Origin: Patiria miniata
Lineage: Eukaryota; Echinodermata; Asteroidea; Valvatida; Asterinidae
DNA: 64,000 nucleotides
Direction: 5' to 3'
Assembly (NCBI RefSeq): GCF_015706575.1
Contig: NW_024037063.1
Span: 20,398,927-20,462,926 of the forward strand
Position 1 is the first letter of the stretch. Every line of letters begins with the position of its first letter. The position numbers were made by a program, and so were the translations under genes. Positions 38,512 through 48,350 of the stretch are shown in pieces. Below the pieces are notes generated by a model. The model saw only the letters and a list, made by a program, of their open reading frames with translations. It did not search any database and was not told where the DNA came from.

Positions 38512-39765
38512 ATGTCTGCTCCATCACTGGACGTAGGGGACCAGCTAGAATGTCCCATCTGTCTGGACCAGCTCTGGGAGCCCAAACTGCTCAACTGCGG
38601 CCACACCTTCTGCCTCAAGTGTCTGGACGGAGTGTTCGAGCCCGAGGAATTTCCCCAGAACCCCGTGGTGGCTTGCCCGGTGTGCCGCAAGAAAACCCCG
38701 GTGCCTAACAAAGGGGTGGCCGGTCTGACCTCCAACTTCGCCCTGCAGAGCCTCCTGGAGGCTCTGTCGCCCCTGAAGCCCAAGACAACGGCTGAGGTGG
38801 CCAAGACCGCTGACGGGGAGGCCACAATATGCGAGATTCACAACGAGATAAGGAAGTTTTACTGCAGTTCTTGTGAGGTGCTGATATGCCGTGACTGCAC
38901 AGTGGTGGATCATCCCAGACCGGAGCATAAGTGTATGAATCTGGATGAGGCTTATACATGGAGGCGAGAACTCAACGATAAGGAGCTGCAACTGGCTGTG
39001 AGGGTGGTCAAGCTGGCCAAGAGATCCAAAGGCATCTTGCAGTCAGCTGAGGCAACGCTGAACGAGCGATGCAACCAGGTCATCAGCGAGATCGAGAAGT
39101 GTCGGGAGACGGGTCTGGAGCAGCTGCAACGGAAGACAGAAGCCATTGAGGCCTTCCAAGTCGACCTGGAGTCGGAGATCTTGGGTCTCCACGACCTGAG
39201 CGAAGACGCAACCAAGACAGATCTCCTAGACCAGTCCAAGGGTGTGATTGAGAGCCTGACGTCCCTGCGTGAGCAAAAGGATGAGATGCTGGACAAACCG
39301 GAAGCGGTGGAGTATCCGGTCTTCGTGGGGTCGTCTGAGGAGATCCAAGGCTGGCCCAAACAGCTCAACCTGGACAAATCTGGCAAGGGAAGGTCTCGTA
39401 AGCCTAGACCAAGGCGACAACAGAGCGATGGATCCGGACAGTCCAAGCAAGAAACAAGCATTACCAGTGACGAGTCACTTGTTTCTAACATTGGGCAGAT
39501 GAAATTTGCCTCTCTTATGGGGCAGGAACCCATGATACCAGTTCAGGGGGGATATTGGAGAGAAATCCCAATGGATAAGGGTCAGCCAAATCGGGGGAGG
39601 GGCTACTATCATCATCATCGTGGGCGGGGTGGGCAAGATAACCGAGGCCGCGGTGGCCCCGATCATCGTGGGAGGGGAGGCAACCAAAACAGGGGACGAG
39701 GCGGGAAACGGGGTGGAGGAGGAGCCGAACGTGGACGCGGGTCTGGAAATCAAAAGGCGAATTAG
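38512..39765 (+). CDS. RING/B-box2 (TRIM-like) protein with RGG-rich tail
   Basis: Intronless, 417 aa. RING of C3HC4 type with C14, C17, C29, H31, C34, C37, C55, C58, all present. B-box2 with C107, H110, C118, C121, C126, C129, H134, H139. A helical, coiled-coil-like region runs at about 150-270 (EKCRETGLEQLQRKTEAIE). A basic, serine-rich linker follows, then from about residue 358 an RGG/RG tail (RGRGG repeated, with a HHHH stretch). RING, B-box and coiled coil define TRIM E3 ubiquitin ligases. The usual NHL, SPRY or filamin domain is absent and replaced by an RNA-binding-type RGG tail. It may be a retrocopy or a lineage-specific intronless gene. The start is the first in-frame ATG (ACAATGT context). 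Confidence 0.93.
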   Translation: MSAPSLDVGDQLECPICLDQLWEPKLLNCGHTFCLKCLDGVFEPEEFPQNPVVACPVCRKKTPVPNKGVAGLTSNFALQSLLEALSPLKPKTTAEVAKTADGEATICEIHNEIRKFYCSSCEVLICRDCTVVDHPRPEHKCMNLDEAYTWRRELNDKELQLAVRVVKLAKRSKGILQSAEATLNERCNQVISEIEKCRETGLEQLQRKTEAIEAFQVDLESEILGLHDLSEDATKTDLLDQSKGVIESLTSLREQKDEMLDKPEAVEYPVFVGSSEEIQGWPKQLNLDKSGKGRSRKPRPRRQQSDGSGQSKQETSITSDESLVSNIGQMKFASLMGQEPMIPVQGGYWREIPMDKGQPNRGRGYYHHHRGRGGQDNRGRGGPDHRGRGGNQNRGRGGKRGGGGAERGRGSGNQKAN

Positions 39766-40893
39766 ATAATTTTGTAGCTTAGCTTAGAAAGGTTTTAAAA
39801 AGGGGGCTGAAAAGAAGCCATTTTCTGGGGACTATTTTAAACATTGGAAAAAATCCTGTCGATAGGAAGAGTTCAGTAAGTGTTCTTAAATCTAAAAATT
39901 CAAGATTATACAAGTGAAGCTTTTAGTAATCTATAAACTAATAACCTTCGATTCACGTCTATTCATATCCCCGAAAATGGCATTGATTCAATTCCCTTAT
40001 TTGCTAATGAATCAGGTCTACTGCAGTTAGTCTGGTTCCCAGCCCTAACGATTCTGACTATTTCTGATGAATCTTAGGTCAGGTAGCCACCACGGCACGT
40101 GACAAAAAACGAGAGGAATGCCTCCCGTTTCCGAAAATGTCTGAAGTTTGCTGAATGCATTTTATTGCATAGCACCCGGATATTTTCCAGGTATAAAAAA
40201 GGGTTTATTTTATACCTGCCAAGCATATTAAAAAAATTTCAAAATTCCATAAGTCGGCGTGGTCTCCATTTTGGCTTCACCGCTATTCGAGTCCCTAACT
40301 ATGAAAATTCCAGCTCAACTGGTGTCTTACGGTTAAATTCAACATTTTCTTACAAAAATACCAAACTGTATGATATATGAAGCAAGTGATTTTTTTATTT
40401 TATTTGATGGGAACATTAAAAGCTTTTTATGATAAAGCCAAATCGGAAACAGAGCCGAGCTTTGAAAAAGCGGCATCATGTTCAGTTTTAGCCTGGTGGG
40501 AGCTACTTGACCTACAAATCAGGGCATTGGGGAATTGTGAGGTCAGGGCTCTAGACTATACTGCAGTTTGTCAATAAGCCAGTTGAGTTCAGTATTTCAA
40601 ATGCGCATGTGTGCACAATGATATGGGTCACGGGTCATGCGGGATAATCGAACGATCGAAGGCACAAGAACGTGCGAGTGCACGACGCTTAATTGCGTGT
40701 TAATTACCAGCAGAATGGGCGTGCGAGTAACATCGCGTAACATCACGTCAGCGATGTTATCCCTAATGACCTCGGGTCATTGAAATAACAAACTGGCTTG
40801 TTAGCATGAATGATTGGAGGGACGAAAGGAATTCGGCAAACTTCGGACATTTTTGAAAAAAGGAGAATTTCCTCCCGTTTTAGTCACGTGATG
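39766..40893. other. 3' UTR and intergenic region, no further gene
   Basis: No AATAAA was found in the first few hundred bases after the stop, so the transcript end is not placed. GGTCTACTGCAGT, GTCTGGTTCCCAGCC near 40017 and GACTATACTGCAG near 40555 hint at the edges of a dispersed repeat. ATCACGTCAGCGATGTTA near 40740 is a short dyad. Confidence 0.5.
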
Positions 40894-40897
40894 TTAA

Positions 40898-41420
40898 AGG
40901 GAATGTACATCATTGGCTTTTGCTGTAATTTTCAGAAATGAACTATTTGAGGGGTTAGTATAATAGATCAAATATTGTTACACTGACATGTTTGAAGTTT
41001 TGTGTTCGAAAATGCTGGAAAAACCAAGAAAAACAAAAATGTTCAAGTAGTCTGGTTCCTTGACTCCACTAAATATAAAATGGATCAATGTATAGATGCC
41101 GGAAAATTGTAAGGTAAGGGAACCAGTCTAGCTGGCCTGCAGCCGTTCATGAACATGTAACCAATAGCAAACAAAATTTGGACTGAAAAAAGTGTAAAGT
41201 TGAAGCAGTATTTGAAAAATAGATAGGTTTTTCCAACGGTGGTCGGACGACCACCGTTGGAAATGTATACAAAAATACGATTTTCTTGAAAATGACTTCA
41301 CACCAGGTGCCATAATTTTACAGGATGCTTTAGACTGTCATTTACCAACATCCTAGTAAGGTATTTCGTAAAAACTTGGTAGTTTTATTTTTCGATGTTT
41401 GCAAATGTTGTATATTCCCT
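40898..41420 (+). mobile_element. TTAA-flanked MITE with central dyad, family II copy 1
   Basis: TTAA at 40894-40897 and 41421-41424. Ends AGGGAATGTACATCATTGG and TGTTGTATATTCCCT. The 28-bp dyad at 41233-41260 reads CCAACGGTGGTCG, GA, CGACCACCGTTGG. The CCCT-type ends with TTAA duplications suggest piggyBac-type mobilisation. Confidence 0.9.
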
Positions 41421-41424
41421 TTAA

Positions 41425-42009
41425 TTGTAATACAATGTATTACCGGAGGCTACTGGACCCAAGATTCATCAGGAATAGTCAGAATCTTTTGGTCTGGAAA
41501 CCAGACTAGCATATGCACATTTTAAAGTTGGATAGGCAAGACCATTTTTTTTGGGGGGGGGGGGGGGGGTGATGCAAGATCATTGGAGAAGGGTCACCTT
41601 TTTTGGGGGGGGGGGTGGGGTGTTCCTGCATGCTGAAATATGCACAACACTTAAGATCTGGGAACATAGTCTTTCTTGTGTCAAATGTAACCCACATACA
41701 TACATGAGTATACCTTTGGCATATTGGGCTTGCATTCATTCTTGTGTTAATTAGTGATGTATTGATGTATCTATATGAACTTTAAAGTTCTTTTTTTTGT
41801 TTTGGTGTTAACGTTCACCAAGAAGTACATGTATAGTGTCATGCTAAAAAAAGGCAAAAGCTTAACAAGCAATACATAAATTGTCTTTGAAATATGAGCT
41901 TGTGCATGTATTATATTTATAAGCTGAAATTTATGAAAAATGTCCTTGTATGCATGGTCAGCTGAATTTATTTGTTCCAGTCAAATGTTCACTTTAAAGA
42001 AACTAAATG
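41425..42009. other. Intergenic, no gene recognised
   Basis: Two G runs at 41553-41570 and 41603-41620 (TTTTTTGGGGGGGG). Otherwise AT-rich and featureless. Confidence 0.55.
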
Positions 42010-42392
42010 TTAGGCCCAAAAAAAAAATATTCGGTCTCTGGTCAGACCAAAGTTCCGGAATTGACGCGGCGACGCGGATTTTTTCTTTTTTTGCTGTTTT
42101 TTTTTTCTTCAAGCTTGGATTGTACAGACAAGGTGGGGTACTATTTTTCTTTTTTGGTGTCCTCATGTACATTGGTGTCCTCCATAATTTGCCTTGGTGC
42201 TTTCGACCATTTGCCTTGGTGCAATTTCCCATTCCTTGGTGCTCTTTGGTAAAAAAAAATTGAGGAGGTGCGGCAATAGAGGGCGCTGTTGGAGCTACAG
42301 CGGAACATTTTGGAAAAAAAAAAGATTGACGCACATGATTAAAATCGACGCGCGTGCTGACCAGAGACCGACTTATTATGTTATTTGGCCTT
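42010..42392. mobile_element. MITE with TTAGGCC ends, second copy
   Basis: Left TTAGGCCC, poly(A), TCGGTCTCTGGTCAG. Right CTGACCAGAGACCGA then TTTGGCCTTA. Same plan as 5624-6002 with a different stem sequence. Confidence 0.8.
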
Positions 42393-42958
42393 ATTAGAAC
42401 TACATGTAGTTTGTATATAATAACATGTACTGTTTCAGTTGAAACAGTGATATACATGTATATTGTGTCGTGATGAACAATAGTGTTGACACAAATATCT
42501 AGAAACTTAAAGCAGTATCTGCAAAAGACATAAAAGCATCTGATGTGTGTTATGTTTTTTACAATTTATTTTTTTGATTTTTTTTGGCAGCTGTATATAG
42601 ACGGCATTCTATGAGACTTATTTTCCAACATGTAAAACTGATTGAACAGTATAAAGTATAGCAAAACATCTGCAAAGGCAATAAATGAAATATAAACATC
42701 TGATGTTTACTTAAGATAATAGTTTTTGTAGTGTTGGAGAACATGCCATGAGAAAATTGCATGTGAAACTGATTACACAGTATAAAATGTACAAATGTCC
42801 AGTTGGTCCGTTGACACATTCGTTGTTTTAATAAAACAAATACAATTGGTTCGAATATTAGTTAATGTTTTAGTTTAAAAAAATAGTTTACTCATTTGAA
42901 TTTTGCAACTCTAATTTCATTTTGCCATTAATCATATTTGTCCAACTTTTTTTCTTAA

Positions 42959-43472
42959 AGGGAATATACATCATTTGCTTTTGCTGTAATTTTCAGAAAT
43001 GGATGGAATTCGGGGGTTGGAAATATAAAGCAAATATAGTTACACTGACTTTTTGGAGGTTTTGGGTTCGAAAATGCTATAAAAACCAAGAAAAACGATC
43101 ATTTCTTGTAGTCTGGTTCCCTGACTCCATATAAGAAGAAACAGAGCAGTTTACATACATTGGGGAATTGTAAGGTCACGGAACCAGTCTAGCTGGCTCG
43201 TACCCGTTCATAGGTTTGTAATCGATTGCAAACAAGTGCAATGGTCAATTGGGGCCAGTATTTGAAAAAAAAGCCAGTTGTTTCCAACGCTGATCGGCCG
43301 ATCAGCGTTGGAAATTGATACAAAAATACCACTTTTCTTGAAAATGACAGTATACCAGGTGCCATAATTTTACAGGATGCTTTAGACTGTCATTTACCAA
43401 CATCCTATTAAGGTATTTCGCAAAAACTTGGTAGTTTTATTTTTCGATGTTTGCAAATGTTGTATATTCCCT
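42959..43472 (+). mobile_element. TTAA-flanked MITE with central dyad, family II copy 2
   Basis: TTAA at 42955-42958 and 43473-43476. The dyad at 43284-43311 is a perfect 28-bp palindrome (CCAACGCTGATCGG and its complement). The outer sequence matches copy 1. Confidence 0.92.
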
Positions 43473-43476
43473 TTAA

Positions 43477-44030
43477 AAGAAAATCCTATTTATTTTTTTA
43501 AAATTCAGTTTTATTTTTTCTCCATGAGACTGGGCAAGTACTGAAATCCATTTCCAATTCATTGTATAACCTGAAGTAAAGTATTAAAAAGCTATATAAT
43601 ATTGGTTCCTCATGAATTTGATGCTCGTTATTTCTTGGGGAATTAAGACTATTCTTAAAACTTTGTCTTTTGTTTAATCCTTAAGTGGTTCGATTTTCCT
43701 TTTTTTTCTCTTTAATTTTGTTGACTGAATGAATGCCTTTCTGAAAGAAAAGTCAAAAGTGTATGGAACATTAAAATTTTGTTGTACTAAGAAATGAGTA
43801 TACCTCACGAAAGTCTTTGTTTTGAAATAGTTACAAATGCTTATATAAATGAAAAAGTAATTGTCCATTGTCCAAAGCTTCCTGGAAAGTGTTAAAATGT
43901 TGAATTAAAACAAATTCAGTGCATGAAATTTTTCATGTCGTGGCCTGATTGACATTAATGGTGTTTATTAATAATACACCCTGTTTATCTGGTAGGGCGC
44001 CCTCTCTTGATTGCATTTTGCAAAATACAT
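43477..44030. other. Intergenic, no gene recognised
   Basis: AT-rich. The open frames show no domain. Confidence 0.55.
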
Positions 44031-44040
44031 GTAATGTGGT

Positions 44041-45100
44041 TCGCTCGTACCCCCGCCCTGCAAACGGGGCGCTGGTAAGGGCTCTTCAGAAAGTTCGCAA
44101 TTTTTATGGCAAACTACAACCGATCCAAACAAAGTTGTCTAAGGTAGTTAAAGACCTACTTCATACATCCATCAAGGTTTTTTTTCTTCTAAAAAAAAAA
44201 AAAGGATTTCGATGCATTTTGACGATATTATTTCACGGACAAATCGACTAAAAATTAGGTCATGACATTTCCGGGTTTTTTTCCGAGAACGACGAAAGTC
44301 TCCCGAATGTTGAGGTAATCAAAGGAAAGAATTAACCTTTATCAACAAAAAATCTCGTGAATATGATGTCGTTAATATTTTAAGAATTCGCGGTACACCT
44401 AATGTTTCCAACAACTTCCATTAACGTCCAAAACGAAAGAACGCTACTCACAATGTTTTCAGGCCAACGTCGGCGTACTTACGTTCATTTACACGTATAC
44501 ATGTGATTGCAAATCATGAAATCTCGCAAAAGTCTTCATTTTTCAACCGTCGATTTGGACCAAACATTAGAAGTCTCCTGCACGTGTTTCACATGAAACT
44601 GAAGCGTATACATTCCTCTATCTACTGAGCCTTGCCGTTTTTTCGGCCTTTTTTAAGAATCGAATGTACACGTAAAAACCATCGGCCCTCGCTTTTGTTG
44701 ATAAAAAATATGATTTTGTTTGACAGGCCATAACAACACTTTGTCAAAAGTAGTTATTTTTTAGTATCAAAATAAAGCACACGATTTCTGTAGTCTCGAA
44801 TAAATCTCGTAAAATCTCGCGTACGGTTTTTGGGCCATGCGTGCGTGACCTCGGGACAAGAAACTGAGGTCAAACAGGGCTGTTTGCGTGACACGGCCAC
44901 TGACTGCACAGAATCTTGTGAAGGAAGTACAGATTGACCTTCGCATGCAGCTAGCTAGCGCACGCTACGCATGATGGGCACCGGAAGCTAGTTTGTGTGA
45001 CGTGTTCTACGTCACAGGTCACGCAAATCTATCCAATGAGAACTCAAATGACGTCAGCCCTTACCAGCGTCCTGTTTGCAGGGCGGGGGGAACGAGCTAA
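44041..45100 (-). mobile_element. 1.06-kb TIR element with 10-bp target duplication
   Basis: GTAATGTGGT at 44031-44040 and 45101-45110. Terminal inverted repeats of about 42 bp (CCCGCCCTGCAAACGGGGCG and its partner CGTCCTGTTTGCAGGGCGGG). A partial inverted copy lies at 28258-29295. A 9-10-bp duplication suits the Mutator-like superfamily. No transposase is encoded. Confidence 0.88.
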
Positions 45101-45110
45101 GTAATGTGGT

Positions 45111-46075
45111 CCCTCTGGCCGCAAGAGGGCTCTTTACATGTACTGATCGTTCTGGCATGTCGTTCTTTATGTCTGTGTGTTGTGGTTTTCGTAACGCGTC
45201 GCGACAGGAATGTCATTGGCACACAATGTGCATCTGTTCCGAGGAGTGAATGTAGGTTTGAATGAGCAATTTTGTTTTTTGATTGAAAAGGGATTCTTGA
45301 ACTCCTGAAATATCCATCTCAACTGACGACGAAAATATCGAGTTCTTTTGAGGGTGCGTTCGTTTAGCTCACCCGGGTCGACACGGGTCAGCCCCGTGCT
45401 GTTCGATTAGCTCTGACGTCATTCTCGGTGCTCACCCGGGTCAGCCAACTAGACGCACTCGTGAGCAGTCACTGGTGGAAATAGCTCTATTTCTATTAAG
45501 AGGCCATCCCATGTACTCTTGTACCTATCTCACTAAACTGACTACTACCAACTGACCGACTGACTCCCCATGACTTACTCACTGACTGCCACTTGTGACT
45601 TAGACTGGCTGTAGGCTGGTGAAGAGAGCCAAGCAGTGCTGTCGTATAGGATTACCCCGTAAGGCCAATGAATGGGCTAAATCCGGTCCGTGGGCTTTAT
45701 TCACAAGTCGACCGGCCATATTAAATTGAATGCGAGGTAAAACCTTCATTTTTTGGAACTTGCGAAGAGAAGTGAAAGCACTGCTCCGATGAATAATTTA
45801 AACTTTGTGATGAAACATACCCTTGTGTTTTAAGCCACGATTAAAAAAAAAAGTGAGGCTAGCATGCAAAATAGTCTGGCACCATCCCATTGAACGATTC
45901 ACAATTTATAAAATACAATTAGGGAACAAGACCAAAATGGCTTCCTACTAGTGAATAAGGTCTATTGTGCAAACCAGATGTATGATAAGACTGCCAGTGA
46001 ATCAATTGATTGTGGGATCTGATATGATTAAACTGATCTATTATGACCAGCTATACAAGATTTGCCTTTCTTGTT
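45111..46075. repeat. Block 45715-45920 with inverted partner at 48548-48830
   Basis: GGCCATATTAAATTGAATGCGAGGTAAAA and TGGCACCATCCCATT (45710-45896) appear in reverse at 48570-48815. Upstream, CTCACCCGGGTCGACACGGG and CTCACCCGGGTCAG at 45369 and 45431 are short repeats. Confidence 0.65.
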
Positions 46076-46079
46076 TTAA

Positions 46080-46643
46080 AGGGCCCATGCAATGTATATT
46101 TTTTTATGGTGTCCTTGTAAACGCACCTTTGTGTCCCATTTAACCTGATTTTCAATTTTCGTTTTGCCATTTTGAAGGTATTTTGGAGCCTTTTTGTTTT
46201 GGTAATGCGAATTTCCATATTCATGAGCAAAACCGTGATGCCATTCCGGGCACAAACCTCAATGTTACAGCTATTTCAGCCACACAAAAAATTGCTAGAA
46301 TTTTGGATACTTTGCTGTCATAAATTTTCCTTTCTTTGGTGATTCGTTATTATGTAAGAACATGGCAGTAAGCCAATGAGCAACCTTTTCTCTCAAACGT
46401 TTTAAATGAGCAAATTTCGGGTTCACAATTTGAACAGAAAACCCCTAAACTGAACATAGTCTTCTTCCTGAAATGACATCATCGCAACAGCGCCCTCAGT
46501 TATCCGGGAAAAGCGTGGACAATTTTAAATGATTCAAGTGTATTTCCATACCCAAAACTGGTGTCAACATAGTTTTCATACTTTTTAAGAAGAGTAAAAT
46601 GTTGCACAGAATGTGTTTCTCAGAAAGTCACCCCATGGACCCT
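46080..46643. mobile_element. TTAA-flanked MITE with AGGGCCCATG ends
   Basis: TTAA at 46076-46079 and 46644-46647. Ends AGGGCCCATG and CATGGACCCT. The interior contains TTCATGAGCAAAACCGTGATG and has no second copy in the window. Confidence 0.75.
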
Positions 46644-46824
46644 TTAAGTACGGCTGACAGCTATTACGTGGCAATGTAATAGATTGATTGCACTCACCAG
46701 CCATCTTTAAGGTTTGTTTTGTTATGTTAATTCATTAACAATGAATGCACGAAGGTTTTACTTGTTGGTGTCCCTGTTGAACAAAAGCACACACCCTCAA
46801 AGATGGCTGCAGTGCACACGATTT

Positions 46825-46914
46825 ACACAATGTATACATGTATCTAAACAATGTTTACACGTATCTATACAATGTATACACGTATCTATACAATGTATAC
46901 AAGAATCTGTACAA
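46825..46914. repeat. 21-bp tandem repeat
   Basis: About four units of ACAATGTATACACGTATCTAT with small changes, ending where the TTAA of the next element begins. Confidence 0.85.
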
Positions 46915-46918
46915 TTAA

Positions 46919-47439
46919 AGAAAAGATACAACATTTTGCAAACATCAAAAAACGAAATGATAAAATTATCACGAAATACCCTAATGGATTGTTAGGGAAT
47001 GACAGTCTAAAGAATCCTGTAAAATCCTGGCTCTTGGTGTGCCGACATTTTCAAGAAAAACTGTATTTATCCAACGCTGGTCGGCCGACCAGCGTTGGAA
47101 AAACAACTGGCCTTTTTCAAAAACTGCTCCTTAATTTTCATATTTAAGTTATTCCGCATTTTCTTTGCAATTGATTACAACTGTGAAGGGGGTACAAGCC
47201 AGCTAGACTGAGTCTTTGACCTTACAATTTCCTAAAGTCTATAAATTGCTCCGTTTCATCATAAGTGGGGTCTGGGAACCAGACTACGAGAACATAATTG
47301 GTTTTGTTGGTTTCTCCAGCATATCTACAAGCCCAAAACGTGAAACAAGTCAGTTTGACAATGTTTGCTATAACATACCAATCTTTCAAACCCATTTATT
47401 TCTGAAAGTTGCAGCAAAAGCAAATGTTGTACATTCCCT
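46919..47439 (-). mobile_element. TTAA-flanked MITE with central dyad, family II copy 3
   Basis: TTAA at 46915-46918 and 47440-47443, orientation opposite to copies 1 and 2. The dyad at 47071-47098 is a perfect 28-bp palindrome (CCAACGCTGGTCGG and its complement). Right end TGTTGTACATTCCCT. Confidence 0.9.
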
Positions 47440-47443
47440 TTAA

Positions 47444-48160
47444 CATTAGGTTTATTCTATAGACAGGTGGGGAGGAAACACGAATGGGAGACTACTGGAA
47501 GAAAAATGCTACATTCTCTTTTTAATTTCCAGGTGTTCTCTGATCTGCCGTAGTGGGATTCGAACCAGAACATCGTAAGTTTCCACCACCGACCACGAAA
47601 ACTCATCAGAGGGGAGATGGGCCTAAAATGACCGGGGCAACAACTGAGCCTCGCCCGTCACAGGTCCGTACAAATCTCGTCTCTTTTTCTCACTTGCCGT
47701 AAACACTTGACTGCTGCCCCCAGTACCAGTCCGATTTTTAAGGCCCTCTGGTGTGTCATTACCGCGAAACGAAGGCTCCCCTTGCGTCATTTCCTTGGCC
47801 GGGGGCCTGCTGTTGCCGGTTACTCGCGGCCCTTATACGTGACGTACGTGCGCGCACCCACACTGAGACAACGCACTCTTGTGTGTTTGCTGTCTGGACT
47901 ACCACTTGTTTTTTTGGCTTTGGCACGGCGATGTCATTTTTGGTCGGGGATCTATTCTCGAAATTGCTTTTGCTCTTAAATGGGGCTTAACCAAAACCCG
48001 TGAAAATGGTCAGACAAACATGAAAACCGCCCGTTTGCCACGCAGAAGCAGACAGTGGGAGTAATGTTTGGTCGAAAATGATGTTTGAAGTGTAGGTCAG
48101 TGCACTTGCAACGTGTGTCAGCCACTCTTGCTTTGCGGTAACAGGGGAAAAAACAGGTCC
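47444..48160. other. Intergenic; possible tRNA-like B box
   Basis: On the minus strand near 47575-47545, TGGTTCGAATCCCACTACGG resembles a tRNA T-arm and acceptor, but I could not build a full cloverleaf. CpG-rich DNA follows at 47730-47870 with no recognised protein. Confidence 0.4.
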
Positions 48161-48164
48161 TTAT

Positions 48165-48350
48165 CACCTCCGCCAAGGAGGTTATGTTTTCATCGGATTT
48201 TGTTGGTTGGTTGGGTGGTTGGTTTGTCTATAAACAACATATAACTCAAAAAGTTATGGACGGATTTGCATGAAATTTCTTTTAGGGGTGGTCCTTGGTA
48301 CAAGTACAATTCGATTTGATTTTGATCCGGAGTTGGGTCCGGTAAATCCG
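48165..48350 (+). repeat. Dispersed repeat beginning CCGCCAAGGAGGTTATG
   Basis: CTCCGCCAAGGAGGTTATG, GTTGGTTGGTTGGGTGG and AACTCAAAAAGTTATGGACG form a module I recall from many animal genomes. Length is about 185 bp. Family unnamed here. Confidence 0.7.

Noticed and set aside
38545-38991. Minus-strand frames under the RING/B-box gene (also 38952-39533)
   Set aside because: Shadows of a GC-rich coding exon; the plus frame has complete zinc-ligand patterns.
47545-47600. Possible tRNA gene on the minus strand
   Set aside because: A T-arm and acceptor-like 3' end are visible but I could not form D and anticodon arms; more likely a SINE remnant or chance.
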